This document shows positions 1 through 4,646 of a DNA stretch of 5,371 bases, piece after piece (position 1 is the stretch's first letter; each line of letters starts with the position of its first letter). Origin of the DNA: DATMNI01 sp035570275 (GTDB lineage: Bacteria > Acidobacteriota > Terriglobia > Bryobacterales > Bryobacteraceae); NCBI GenBank assembly GCA_035570275.1, contig DATMNI010000402.1:1-5371 (forward strand). The letters are read 5' to 3'. Position numbers and translations under genes: made by a program. The notes below the pieces were generated by a model, which worked only from the letters and a program-made list of their open reading frames with translations, was not told the origin of the DNA and ran no database searches.

Positions 1-212
1 GGGCTGACATAACCGTTGTTGAGGTTGACCACGTTACGGTCGACCGTAAAGGCGTCGCGGATCTCCGCCGAATAGTCTTCATCGCTGGCGATGTCCTCGG
101 GCGTGCGGCCTTTGGTGGAAGCCGCCGCGGCGGAGACACGCTGGATTGCATTATCCTGAAGCGCGGCCACGGCTGTACCCGCCGCGAGGCGAAAGAGGTT
201 ACGTCGGTTCAT
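1..212 (-). CDS. Class V aminotransferase-like PLP enzyme with Tat signal (N-terminal part)
   Basis: The window holds only the first 70 codons; the gene runs off the left edge. The N-terminus starts MNRRNLFRLAAGTAVAAL, a twin-arginine signal (RRNLF) followed by a short hydrophobic stretch, so export of a folded, cofactor-loaded protein is likely. Around residues 57-70 the segment TVDRNVVNLNNGYVS resembles the 'F..D...I.LNNG..G/SP' opening of class V aminotransferase-fold PLP enzymes related to isopenicillin N epimerase, which often carry Tat signals. The PLP lysine and the rest of the fold lie outside the window, so the reaction and substrate cannot be given. The start ATG has no Shine-Dalgarno sequence in front of it; a -10 box ends only 5 nt upstream, which suggests a leaderless mRNA. 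The family call rests on a short stretch and is moderate; the signal peptide is clear. Confidence 0.62.
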   Translation of the reverse strand, partial: MNRRNLFRLAAGTAVAALQDNAIQRVSAAAASTKGRTPEDIASDEDYSAEIRDAFTVDRNVVNLNNGYVS

Positions 213-217
213 GCCAG

Positions 218-246
218 ATGTTAGGGCAGATCCGGTGCCGAGTCAA
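218..246 (-). promoter_or_regulatory. Sigma-70-type promoter giving a leaderless transcript
   Basis: On the minus strand, TTGACT (246-241) and TAACAT (223-218) are separated by exactly 17 nt. The -35 box matches 5 of 6 consensus bases and the -10 box 4 of 6. Only 5 nt (217-213) separate the -10 box from the ATG at 212, so a start site 6-7 nt after the -10 box falls on the A or T of the start codon. This agrees with the absence of a ribosome-binding site. Confidence 0.6.
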
Positions 247-248
247 GC

Positions 249-295
249 GGGGTGGGGGGGCTGGGGGTTGTGGGGGGCCGGGCAGCGGGGGTGGG
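249..295 (+). other. G-run tract with G-quadruplex potential
   Basis: The plus strand has guanine runs at 249-252, 254-260, 263-267 and 272-277, separated by loops of 1, 2 and 4 nt, then further runs at 280-282, 287-291 and 293-295. Four runs of at least four G with very short loops fit the standard intramolecular quadruplex pattern. The tract lies immediately upstream of the -35 box of the leftmost gene, on that gene's template strand, and downstream of the operon terminator. Folding and function are inference. Confidence 0.5.
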
Positions 296-325
296 TCAGG
301 CGGGGAAGGGCAAGGGGCAGGCGCC

Positions 326-366
326 AAAAAAACCGGCGATGGTCGGGAGGAGAGACCGATCGCCGG
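326..366 (-). terminator. Rho-independent terminator of the minus-strand operon
   Basis: Read on the minus strand, the arm at 366-354 (CCGGCGATCGGTC) pairs with the arm at 344-333 (GACCATCGCCGG), giving a 12-bp GC-rich stem with one bulged C and a 9-nt loop. Seven consecutive T residues follow (332-326). It lies 35 bases after the stop codon of the last operon gene and supports the reality of the two small genes upstream of it. The plus-strand side has no T tract, so it looks one-directional. Confidence 0.88.
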
Positions 367-383
367 ATAATTAAGACATCAGA

Positions 384-407
384 ACTTTATGCGGCGGACT
401 TTATGCG
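384..407 (-). repeat. Duplicated CGCATAAAGT including a stop codon
   Basis: CGCATAAAGT occurs at 407-398 and again at 393-384 on the minus strand, 14 nt apart. The first copy contains the last sense codon (GCA) and TAA stop of the 103-residue gene, so the end of that gene is repeated just outside it. The pattern is like the AGACCACTAA copies after the S8 protease gene. Confidence 0.6.
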
Positions 408-712
408 CCAGATTTCATGCCACGCCGGGCCCGCTTCTGGCGGCGACTGCCCCGGATTGTGGAGGCGCGCCGGCACCTGTGACGCGGCAGAGGCCGTTGC
501 GCCCGCGGGGCGTCCATGGCCGGCAGATCCCGGCCGGCCTCTTCGCTCACCTCCTGGCTGAGTTCTTCACTCACCAGGCGGATCAGCTGTTGCAGACGTT
601 GGCGGCACTCCCGAATTTCAGCCACCAACAACTCGGCCGCATCGGTGGGCGAGGCGCCTGCCAGTGCGTCTTTCGAAGTGCCTGCCGGGGTGTCTTTGGA
701 TGCTGCCTTCAT
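401..712 (-). CDS. Small helical protein with basic tail, unknown function
   Basis: This is a 103-residue protein I do not recognise. The ATG at 712 is chosen because GAGGT lies 9 nt upstream and it follows the previous stop by 19 nt; a longer reading from 868 would overlap the preceding gene. Residues 5-20 are two 8-residue repeats (SKDTPAGT, SKDALAGA). Residues about 23-60 (AAELLVAEIRECRQRLQQLI and following) form a strongly amphipathic, charged helix that could be a coiled coil. Residues 70-103 are very basic (clusters such as RHRCRR and RRQKRARR), which suggests binding to nucleic acid or to another anionic partner. No signal peptide or membrane segment is visible. It is the last gene before a strong terminator, so it is probably co-transcribed with the S8 protease. 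The gene call is supported by its ribosome-binding site, spacing and terminator; the function is open. Confidence 0.66.
   Translation of the reverse strand: MKAASKDTPAGTSKDALAGASPTDAAELLVAEIRECRQRLQQLIRLVSEELSQEVSEEAGRDLPAMDAPRAQRPLPRHRCRRASTIRGSRRQKRARRGMKSGA
653..700 (-). repeat. Two 24-nt in-frame repeats (SKDxxAGx)
   Basis: Codons 5-12 and 13-20 of the 103-residue gene encode SKDTPAGT and SKDALAGA. The two 24-nt units share AAAGAC and GGCAGGC cores and keep the reading frame. The unit length equals that of the S8 protease repeat, but the sequence is unrelated. Confidence 0.6.
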
Positions 713-731
713 TGTCTGTGTACCTCGGTTC

Positions 732-1016
732 TCACGCACACATCTGGCTTTGTCCGTAAACTTCCATGGTGTAGGCGGTTTCGCCGGGTCTCCACCATAC
801 GGCCAGAGTTTCGCCGCGTTCCAGGCTGACTCCGAGGGGTTCGATGCGCTGGGCGGTGGCGCCGGCATTGGTATAAACAGCCCGGCCCGAATCGCAGTCC
901 CATGGCACGGTATGGTGCTGGCTACCGTCAGTGGCCAGGCATCGGGCGGCCAGCAAAGCGGCCAGCCAGACCGGCACGTGCTGCGCGGCGCTCCGGTGTT
1001 GTTGGAACATTAGCAT
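732..1016 (-). CDS. Small exported protein, unknown function
   Basis: This is a 94-residue protein starting MLMFQQHRSAAQ. A hydrophobic stretch, VPVWLAALLAARCLA (residues 15-29), ends in a plausible signal peptidase I site (CLA before TD), so a mature protein of about 65 residues outside the cytoplasm is likely. The mature part has two cysteines (WDCDSG and the C-terminal MCA) that could form a disulfide, and alternating beta-like stretches (LERGETLAVWWRPGETAYTM). The first ATG is preferred because GAGGG lies 8 nt upstream; a second ATG two codons later is possible. It sits 54 nt after the S8 protease gene and 19 nt before the next gene, all on one strand, so an accessory role such as partner, inhibitor or substrate of the protease is possible but not shown. 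I recognise no family. Confidence 0.66.
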   Translation of the reverse strand: MLMFQQHRSAAQHVPVWLAALLAARCLATDGSQHHTVPWDCDSGRAVYTNAGATAQRIEPLGVSLERGETLAVWWRPGETAYTMEVYGQSQMCA

Positions 1017-1031
1017 TTCCGAATCCCTCTC

Positions 1032-1080
1032 TTAGTGGTCTGGTATTAGTGGTCTGGCGGGGTCTCGCCCTTAGTGGTCT
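1032..1080 (-). repeat. Three copies of AGACCACTAA at and after the S8 stop codon
   Basis: AGACCACTAA lies at 1080-1071, 1055-1046 and 1041-1032 on the minus strand. The first copy is the last ten bases of the S8 protease gene, including TAA; the other two lie in the intergenic gap, 14 nt apart, and their match extends two bases further upstream (CC). The copies fill most of the space before the ribosome-binding site of the next gene. Confidence 0.75.
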
Positions 1081-2441
1081 TCACCCTGTTTCGACAGGAA
1101 CGTTACCGCCTGGAGCAAGTCGAGCTCACCGGCGCCTAGTTCCTGGCCAATACTCGTCGCGTGTGTTAGCGCCGTTCTAGCCTGCGACGGCGTGACCTTG
1201 TGATTGATGTCAATCAGCAGTGCCGCGCCCCCGGCTGCCAGCGGGGCGGAAAAGGAGGTGCCCCAAACTTCCGCGTAGCGGTTTCCCGGATAGGTCGTGA
1301 TGACCGCTTCGCCCGGGGCCGCCAACGTGATTTCGCTGCCGAAGTTTGAGAACAGGCTTCGGACACCCTGATTGCTGACTGAAGCCACATCGATCACCGT
1401 TGGATAAGCGGCCGGGAACACTACCTCCGCTTTGCCGTCATTACCAGCGGAGACCACGCAGATTACGCCCTTGGAATTGGCGTAACCGATCGCCTCCTTC
1501 AGCGCGTCCGAAGGCACTACCGTACTGAAGCTCATATTGATCACGTCGGCGCCGTGATCCACGGCCCAGTGAATACCTTCGACAATCTGGGAGATGGTGG
1601 CGGTGCCATCGGCGGCGAAGACCTTCACGGGCATGATGAGCGCCTTGGGCGCCACCAGATGGATCAGGCCGGCGACCATGGTTCCATGGCCGAACGCCGG
1701 ATATTTCTTGCCATCCAGGATTGGAGTGGTTTCCTGGTCCAGAATCGGCGTGGTTTCCTGATTCAGAATGATGGCGGTGCCGCCATCCAGGATTGGCGTG
1801 GTCTCCTGGTCCAGAATTGGAGTGGTTTCCTGGTCCAGGATAGGGGTGGTCTCCTGGTTGGTATCGGCCAATTCCTGCCCGCCCGGCTGGCTGTGAACAA
1901 AGTCCCAACCGGGTACTACCGAGCCCATGAGCACGGGTTGGGAGAAGTCAACTCCCGTGTCCAATACGGCAACTTTGCCTTTGCCGGTGGCTGATTTGTG
2001 GGCGTCGGAAATCTTGATTGCGGCAGCCGCGGGTTGGTTCACATAGCCATTGGCCGCCATGCTGGTGTAGTAATGCGTCAGCGTTCCATCCAGGGGAAAT
2101 GCCGGCTTGGATGCCGATGCCGGGTGGACCTGTGCCGCCGCCTTGAGTCCCGGAAGCATCACCGCTCTATCGGTTTCCGCCCCTCGAACTGCCGGATCGC
2201 CAGCCAGGCTTTGAACCACTCGCCAGGCGTCCTGGCTCACGGGCGCGGAGAGCACGTGGATACCGGTGCCCGATCCCTCCAACGACTTGACCACGGTCAT
2301 TCCATGGCGGGCAGCCACGGTGGCCGCAATGGTATTGGTTCCCAAATGGACAACGTACTTGCGATCCTCGGCGGATGCCTCAAGCGCCAGCAAGCCGATG
2401 AGGAGGCTGGTCTGAATCAAGGTATTTAGTTTATTCAACAT
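1071..2441 (-). CDS. Secreted subtilisin-like S8 serine peptidase with octapeptide-repeat insert
   Basis: This is a 456-residue subtilisin-family serine endopeptidase. Residues 1-24 are a signal peptide (hydrophobic TSLLIGLLALEASA, cleavage before EDRKYV). Residues about 27-95 look like an I9-type inhibitory propeptide (start RKYVVHLG, end DPAVRGAETDRAV). The catalytic domain follows: Asp161 in VAVLDTGVD, His252 in GHGTMVAG, oxyanion Asn334 in SAGNDG and Ser396 in GTSFSAP, so all key residues are present. Between Asp161 and His252 lies a 48-residue insert (196-243) of six 8-residue units, five of them QETTPILD. The protein ends soon after the catalytic domain, with no visible C-terminal anchor or PPC domain. 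The ATG at 2441 lies 20 nt after the upstream stop with only a weak GAG as ribosome-binding site, so translational coupling is likely. The family is secure; substrate and cell role are unknown. Confidence 0.95.
   Translation of the reverse strand: MLNKLNTLIQTSLLIGLLALEASAEDRKYVVHLGTNTIAATVAARHGMTVVKSLEGSGTGIHVLSAPVSQDAWRVVQSLAGDPAVRGAETDRAVMLPGLKAAAQVHPASASKPAFPLDGTLTHYYTSMAANGYVNQPAAAAIKISDAHKSATGKGKVAVLDTGVDFSQPVLMGSVVPGWDFVHSQPGGQELADTNQETTPILDQETTPILDQETTPILDGGTAIILNQETTPILDQETTPILDGKKYPAFGHGTMVAGLIHLVAPKALIMPVKVFAADGTATISQIVEGIHWAVDHGADVINMSFSTVVPSDALKEAIGYANSKGVICVVSAGNDGKAEVVFPAAYPTVIDVASVSNQGVRSLFSNFGSEITLAAPGEAVITTYPGNRYAEVWGTSFSAPLAAGGAALLIDINHKVTPSQARTALTHATSIGQELGAGELDLLQAVTFLSKQGEDH
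1713..1856 (-). repeat. Six 24-nt units encoding QETTPILD inside the S8 protease
   Basis: Codons 196-243 are six in-frame 24-nt units: three QETTPILD, one diverged GGTAIILN, then two more QETTPILD. The five canonical units differ from one another only at third-codon positions (the Glu, second Thr, Pro, Ile and Asp codons) and no two are identical at the DNA level. This suggests old duplications kept by selection on the peptide, not a fresh slippage tract. Confidence 0.95.
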
Positions 2442-2461
2442 ATGTCAGCTCGTCGTGCCGG

Positions 2462-3193
2462 CTACTGCGGTTCCGTGGCGGTGCGCTTCCGGCGGGGAGC
2501 CCGGTTGGCAGCCGCGGGCTTTTCGCTGGTGAAGCGTTTCAGCGGAACTTGAATATTCCTGGAACCATCCTTTTTGGAACCATCCTTGACGCTGGAACCA
2601 TCCTTGACGCTGGAACCGTCCTTGAGGCAGATAAAAAGCTTTAAGCGAGCCTGCTGCTCGTACTCCATCTGGAACTCGCCGAAGCGGTTGCTCAGGGTTT
2701 CGGCAACCACCTGTTTGCCCGAGCGCAGACTGACCGGAATGTTGCTCATTTCCACTTTCGGAAGCACGTGGTTCGAGATCTGGCCGATCACGGCAGCGCG
2801 GGTGGACTTTAGCTCCGGCTCAATGCGCAGGTCAATAGAACAATCTCCGGCACGGTAAAGACCCTGCCAGCCTACCTGCCATGTGGCGCGAAAGCCGGCG
2901 GGAGCGGGAACCAGAAAGCTGTCGAAAATCAGTTCAATCGGAAGACGGGTACCCCGCGTGGGCCGCTCTGGCCCGCGGAAAGGGAAGATGGCCCGTGCCA
3001 TGTGGGTTACCGACTCGGGAACCTGCTGCGTGTCCAGGCGCTCACAGACATAGTTCACCTGGGCACAGAAATCAGCTTCCCGCTGGCATCGATCGCAACC
3101 CGCGCCCAGATGTTCCGCCATCCGAGCCCGTTCTTCCAGTGCCGCCAACCCTCTGGTGAAGTCAACCCATTGGTCCAGTGCGTAGTGTCTCAT
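2462..3193 (-). CDS. Anti-sigma-like zinc-binding protein with carboxypeptidase-regulatory-like domain
   Basis: This is a 243-residue protein. Residues 1-50 resemble the zf-HC2/anti-sigma N-terminus of Acidobacteria: a helical segment with WVDFTRGLAALEERARMAEH leads to H28-x4-C33-x2-C36, a likely zinc site. Residues about 85-190 are beta-rich, and IPVSLRSGKQVVAETLSNRFGEF-type spacing (151-173) resembles a carboxypeptidase-regulatory (transthyretin-like) fold. Residues 191-211 are KDGSSV repeats, and the tail is basic (RAPRRKR). No transmembrane helix is visible, unlike classical membrane anti-sigma factors, so a cytoplasmic place is likely. The ATG at 3193 is preferred to a TTG at 3220 because GGAGAAGG stands just upstream. 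Its first bases overlap the stop of an upstream micro-ORF (ATGA). The S8 protease gene follows 20 nt downstream. An ECF sigma factor partner would be expected but none is in the window, so the regulatory role is inference. Confidence 0.75.
   Translation of the reverse strand: MRHYALDQWVDFTRGLAALEERARMAEHLGAGCDRCQREADFCAQVNYVCERLDTQQVPESVTHMARAIFPFRGPERPTRGTRLPIELIFDSFLVPAPAGFRATWQVGWQGLYRAGDCSIDLRIEPELKSTRAAVIGQISNHVLPKVEMSNIPVSLRSGKQVVAETLSNRFGEFQMEYEQQARLKLFICLKDGSSVKDGSSVKDGSKKDGSRNIQVPLKRFTSEKPAAANRAPRRKRTATEPQ
2561..2623 (-). repeat. KDGSSV 18-nt in-frame repeat
   Basis: Codons 191-211 of the anti-sigma-like gene encode KDGSSV, KDGSSV, KDGS, K, KDGS. The units are almost identical at the DNA level (one GAC/GAT difference in the core), which suggests a recent expansion, unlike the older QETTPILD units of the next gene. 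The segment would be a flexible hydrophilic linker before the basic tail. Confidence 0.85.
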
Positions 3194-3300
3194 TTCCTGC
3201 CTTCTCCAATGCTCGCCCAATCTTCAATGCTCTTCCAATTTCCTACGCTGTTCCAATCTCCAATACTCTTCCAATGCTTTTGTAGTTCTCTTTGGTTCAT
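3190..3300 (-). CDS. 36-residue repeat micro-ORF coupled to the anti-sigma-like gene
   Basis: A short frame starts MNQRELQKHW and ends GEGRK with a TGA that overlaps the ATG of the anti-sigma-like gene (ATGA). The body is four 6-residue units: WKSIGD, WNSVGN, WKSIED and WASIGE (residues 10-33). A GGTGAG sequence lies 4-9 nt upstream of the ATG. Stop-start overlap is typical of translational coupling, and the repeats keep frame and a regular Trp/Ser/Ile pattern, which supports real translation. It has no signal peptide. The alternative is that these bases are a purine-rich tandem leader whose GGAAGAG/GGAG units act as repeated ribosome-docking sites and that the frame is incidental. I recognise no family. 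Confidence 0.5.
   Translation of the reverse strand: MNQRELQKHWKSIGDWNSVGNWKSIEDWASIGEGRK
3202..3273 (-). repeat. Four 18-nt purine-rich tandem units before the anti-sigma-like gene
   Basis: On the minus strand four 18-nt units each begin ATTGG (for example ATTGGAAGAGTATTGGAG). They encode W-x-S-I/V-x-x in the micro-ORF. The last unit ends with the GGAG that forms part of the ribosome-binding region of the anti-sigma-like gene, so the repeats multiply GGA-rich motifs in front of that start codon. Confidence 0.85.
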
Positions 3301-3494
3301 TTGCTCACCCGGCGTTGTAATGTCATGTTACATACCAAAGGAGTATGGAGGGTTCGAATTGGATATAGGCGAAAGCGCGTTATTCGCTTGGGAATACGCT
3401 AATCGGTACCGGTACTAACCCTCCTTGACACTAGGGCATAGGCGGCGAAAGCGGGCCGTAAGTAAGCGCATACGCGGACTTCCGTAACCGTGGC
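3301..3494. promoter_or_regulatory. Divergent intergenic region with inverted repeats
   Basis: This gap separates the minus-strand operon from the plus-strand VWA gene and must hold both promoters if they are transcribed independently. It contains a perfect 8-bp inverted repeat GGAGGGTT (3347-3354) / AACCCTCC (3417-3424), an inner hairpin GCGT(T)ATTC-GCTTGG-GAATACGC, and the palindrome CGGTACCG (3404-3411). A consensus -35-like TTGACA lies at 3425-3430 on the plus strand but no -10 box stands at a suitable distance. No convincing promoter was found for the minus strand. Confidence 0.4.
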
Positions 3495-4574
3495 TTGCCA
3501 ACACGCATCTCTACTTCTCTGGCTTCCATACCCCAATTCGTGGCGGAATTCGACCGGCGCCGGCTATTGCTGGCGGCCTGCGGGCTGCTCTGGGGCGGCA
3601 GGAGCTCGGCCGCCTCCCCACAGCAGAACCCGGATAGCCAGAACCCGGATAGCCAGAAACCGGATAGCCAGAAACAGGATAGCCAGAAACAGGAGACCCA
3701 GAACCAGGAAACCCCTACATTTTCGACCGACGTGAAGGTGGTGAACCTGCTGGCCACGGTTCGAGGCGCCCGCGGCGAAATCGTGACCGGCCTCTCTAAC
3801 GAGGACTTCCTGCTCTCCGAAAACGGCCATCCGCAGGAAGTCCGCTACTTCTCACGGGAATCCGATCTGCCGCTCACTCTGGGCTTGATGGTGGATACCA
3901 GCATGAGCCAGCAGAAGGTCCTGGTGGAAGAGCGCAGCGCCAGCTTCCGCTTTCTGGACCAGGTACTGCGCGCCCAGGACCAGGTCTTCATCATGCAGTT
4001 CGATATGGGCGTACAACTTCGCCAGCCGCTGACGTCATCGCGCAAAGCCTTGAACGACGTTCTGCCCTATATCGATACACCGACCACCAAACAGTTGCGG
4101 ATTCAGAGCGGGGGCGGCACCCTGCTCTACGACGCGGTGGTGACCGCGGCGCAGGACATTATGCAGCGCGCCCGCAACCGGAAGGCGCTGATCGTGCTTT
4201 CCGACGGTGTGGATACGGGCAGCGAGGCCACCCTGGCACAGTGCATCGCCGCGTCGCAGCGGGCCGATACGCTGATCTATTCGATCCTGTTCGCCGACCC
4301 CGGCGCCTACGGATTCTCGTTCGCGGGTTCCACCGGCAAGAGCGCCATGATGCGCATGGCCCGTGAGACCGGCGGCGGTTTTTTCGAGGTCTCAAAGAAG
4401 CTGAGCGTTGACAAGATCTTCGACCGCATCCAGGAGGAATTGCGCAGCCAATACAGCCTGGGCTACGTCTCGGGCGACCCGGTCCGCATTTCCGAGTTCC
4501 GCAAGATCCAACTGACGGTGAAGCCCAAAGGCCTGGTGGTGCAGGCCCGCGAACAGTATTGGGCCCAGCGGTAA
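3495..4574 (+). CDS. Secreted VWA-domain protein of the acidobacterial VWFA-related family
   Basis: This protein of up to 359 residues belongs to the von Willebrand factor A proteins frequent in Acidobacteria (the TIGR03436 type, recognised from memory). A signal peptide is seen as RRRLLLAACGLLWGGRSSAA (residues 21-40). A tandem pentapeptide region (45-74) follows, then a beta-rich N-terminal domain (TFSTDVKVVNLLATVRGARG and SNEDFLLSENG) and the VWA domain. The metal-site motif is complete: D134-T-S-M-S138, Thr209 in GGTLLYDAV and Asp237 in VLSDGVDTGS. The C-terminal part has SQYSLGYVS, typical of the family. The start is uncertain: TTG at 3495 is the most upstream option, GTG at 3540 would begin just before the signal peptide, and neither has a clear ribosome-binding site. 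A role in extracytoplasmic, metal-dependent protein binding is likely; the ligand is unknown. It is transcribed away from the protease operon. Confidence 0.9.
   Translation: MPTRISTSLASIPQFVAEFDRRRLLLAACGLLWGGRSSAASPQQNPDSQNPDSQKPDSQKQDSQKQETQNQETPTFSTDVKVVNLLATVRGARGEIVTGLSNEDFLLSENGHPQEVRYFSRESDLPLTLGLMVDTSMSQQKVLVEERSASFRFLDQVLRAQDQVFIMQFDMGVQLRQPLTSSRKALNDVLPYIDTPTTKQLRIQSGGGTLLYDAVVTAAQDIMQRARNRKALIVLSDGVDTGSEATLAQCIAASQRADTLIYSILFADPGAYGFSFAGSTGKSAMMRMARETGGGFFEVSKKLSVDKIFDRIQEELRSQYSLGYVSGDPVRISEFRKIQLTVKPKGLVVQAREQYWAQR
3627..3716 (+). repeat. Six 15-nt in-frame units (NPDSQ series) in the VWA protein
   Basis: Six units encode NPDSQ, NPDSQ, KPDSQ, KQDSQ, KQETQ and NQETP just after the signal peptide. 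Units 1 and 2 are identical at the DNA level and divergence rises step by step to unit 6, as expected when new copies arise at one end. The segment is a hydrophilic spacer between the signal peptide and the first folded domain. Confidence 0.92.
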
Positions 4575-4646
4575 GGCGGAGTTAAACAATAAGCTGGACA
4601 ATTGGCGTCTAGCGTAAGGGGAATGGGTTTGGAGCGTGGGATTTAT

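Noticed and set aside
211..561. Plus-strand frames across 146-829
   Set aside because: They cross the G-run tract and the terminator and lie antisense to the small operon genes; composition is low-complexity and no start has a ribosome-binding site.
713..868. N-terminal extension of the 103-residue protein to 868
   Set aside because: It would overlap the exported-protein gene by over 130 bases and bypass the start with a good ribosome-binding site at 712.
1032..1080. CRISPR-like array
   Set aside because: The repeat is only 10-12 nt with gaps of 4 and 15 nt, which does not fit a CRISPR repeat-spacer pattern.
1713..1856. QETTPILD array as a multi-core RiPP (graspetide-like, TT...D/E) precursor
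   Set aside because: The array lies inside an intact protease domain with all catalytic residues, and no ATP-grasp or other modifying enzyme is in the window.
3297..3326. Nine-residue frame (MTLQRRVSK) whose stop overlaps the micro-ORF start as ATGA
   Set aside because: Too short and without a ribosome-binding site; one overlap of this kind can arise by chance, so it is not listed as a gene.
3425..3430. TTGACA as -35 box for the VWA gene
   Set aside because: No -10-like hexamer stands 15-19 nt downstream, so a promoter cannot be supported from this alone.
3431..3757. Minus-strand frame with repeated FWLSG units
   Set aside because: It is the antisense reading of the NPDSQ repeat in the VWA gene; the VWA frame has clear domain motifs.
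4590..4612. Weak hairpin after the VWA gene as terminator
   Set aside because: A 7-bp stem with a G-T pair (GCTGGAC/GTCTAGC) has no following T tract.
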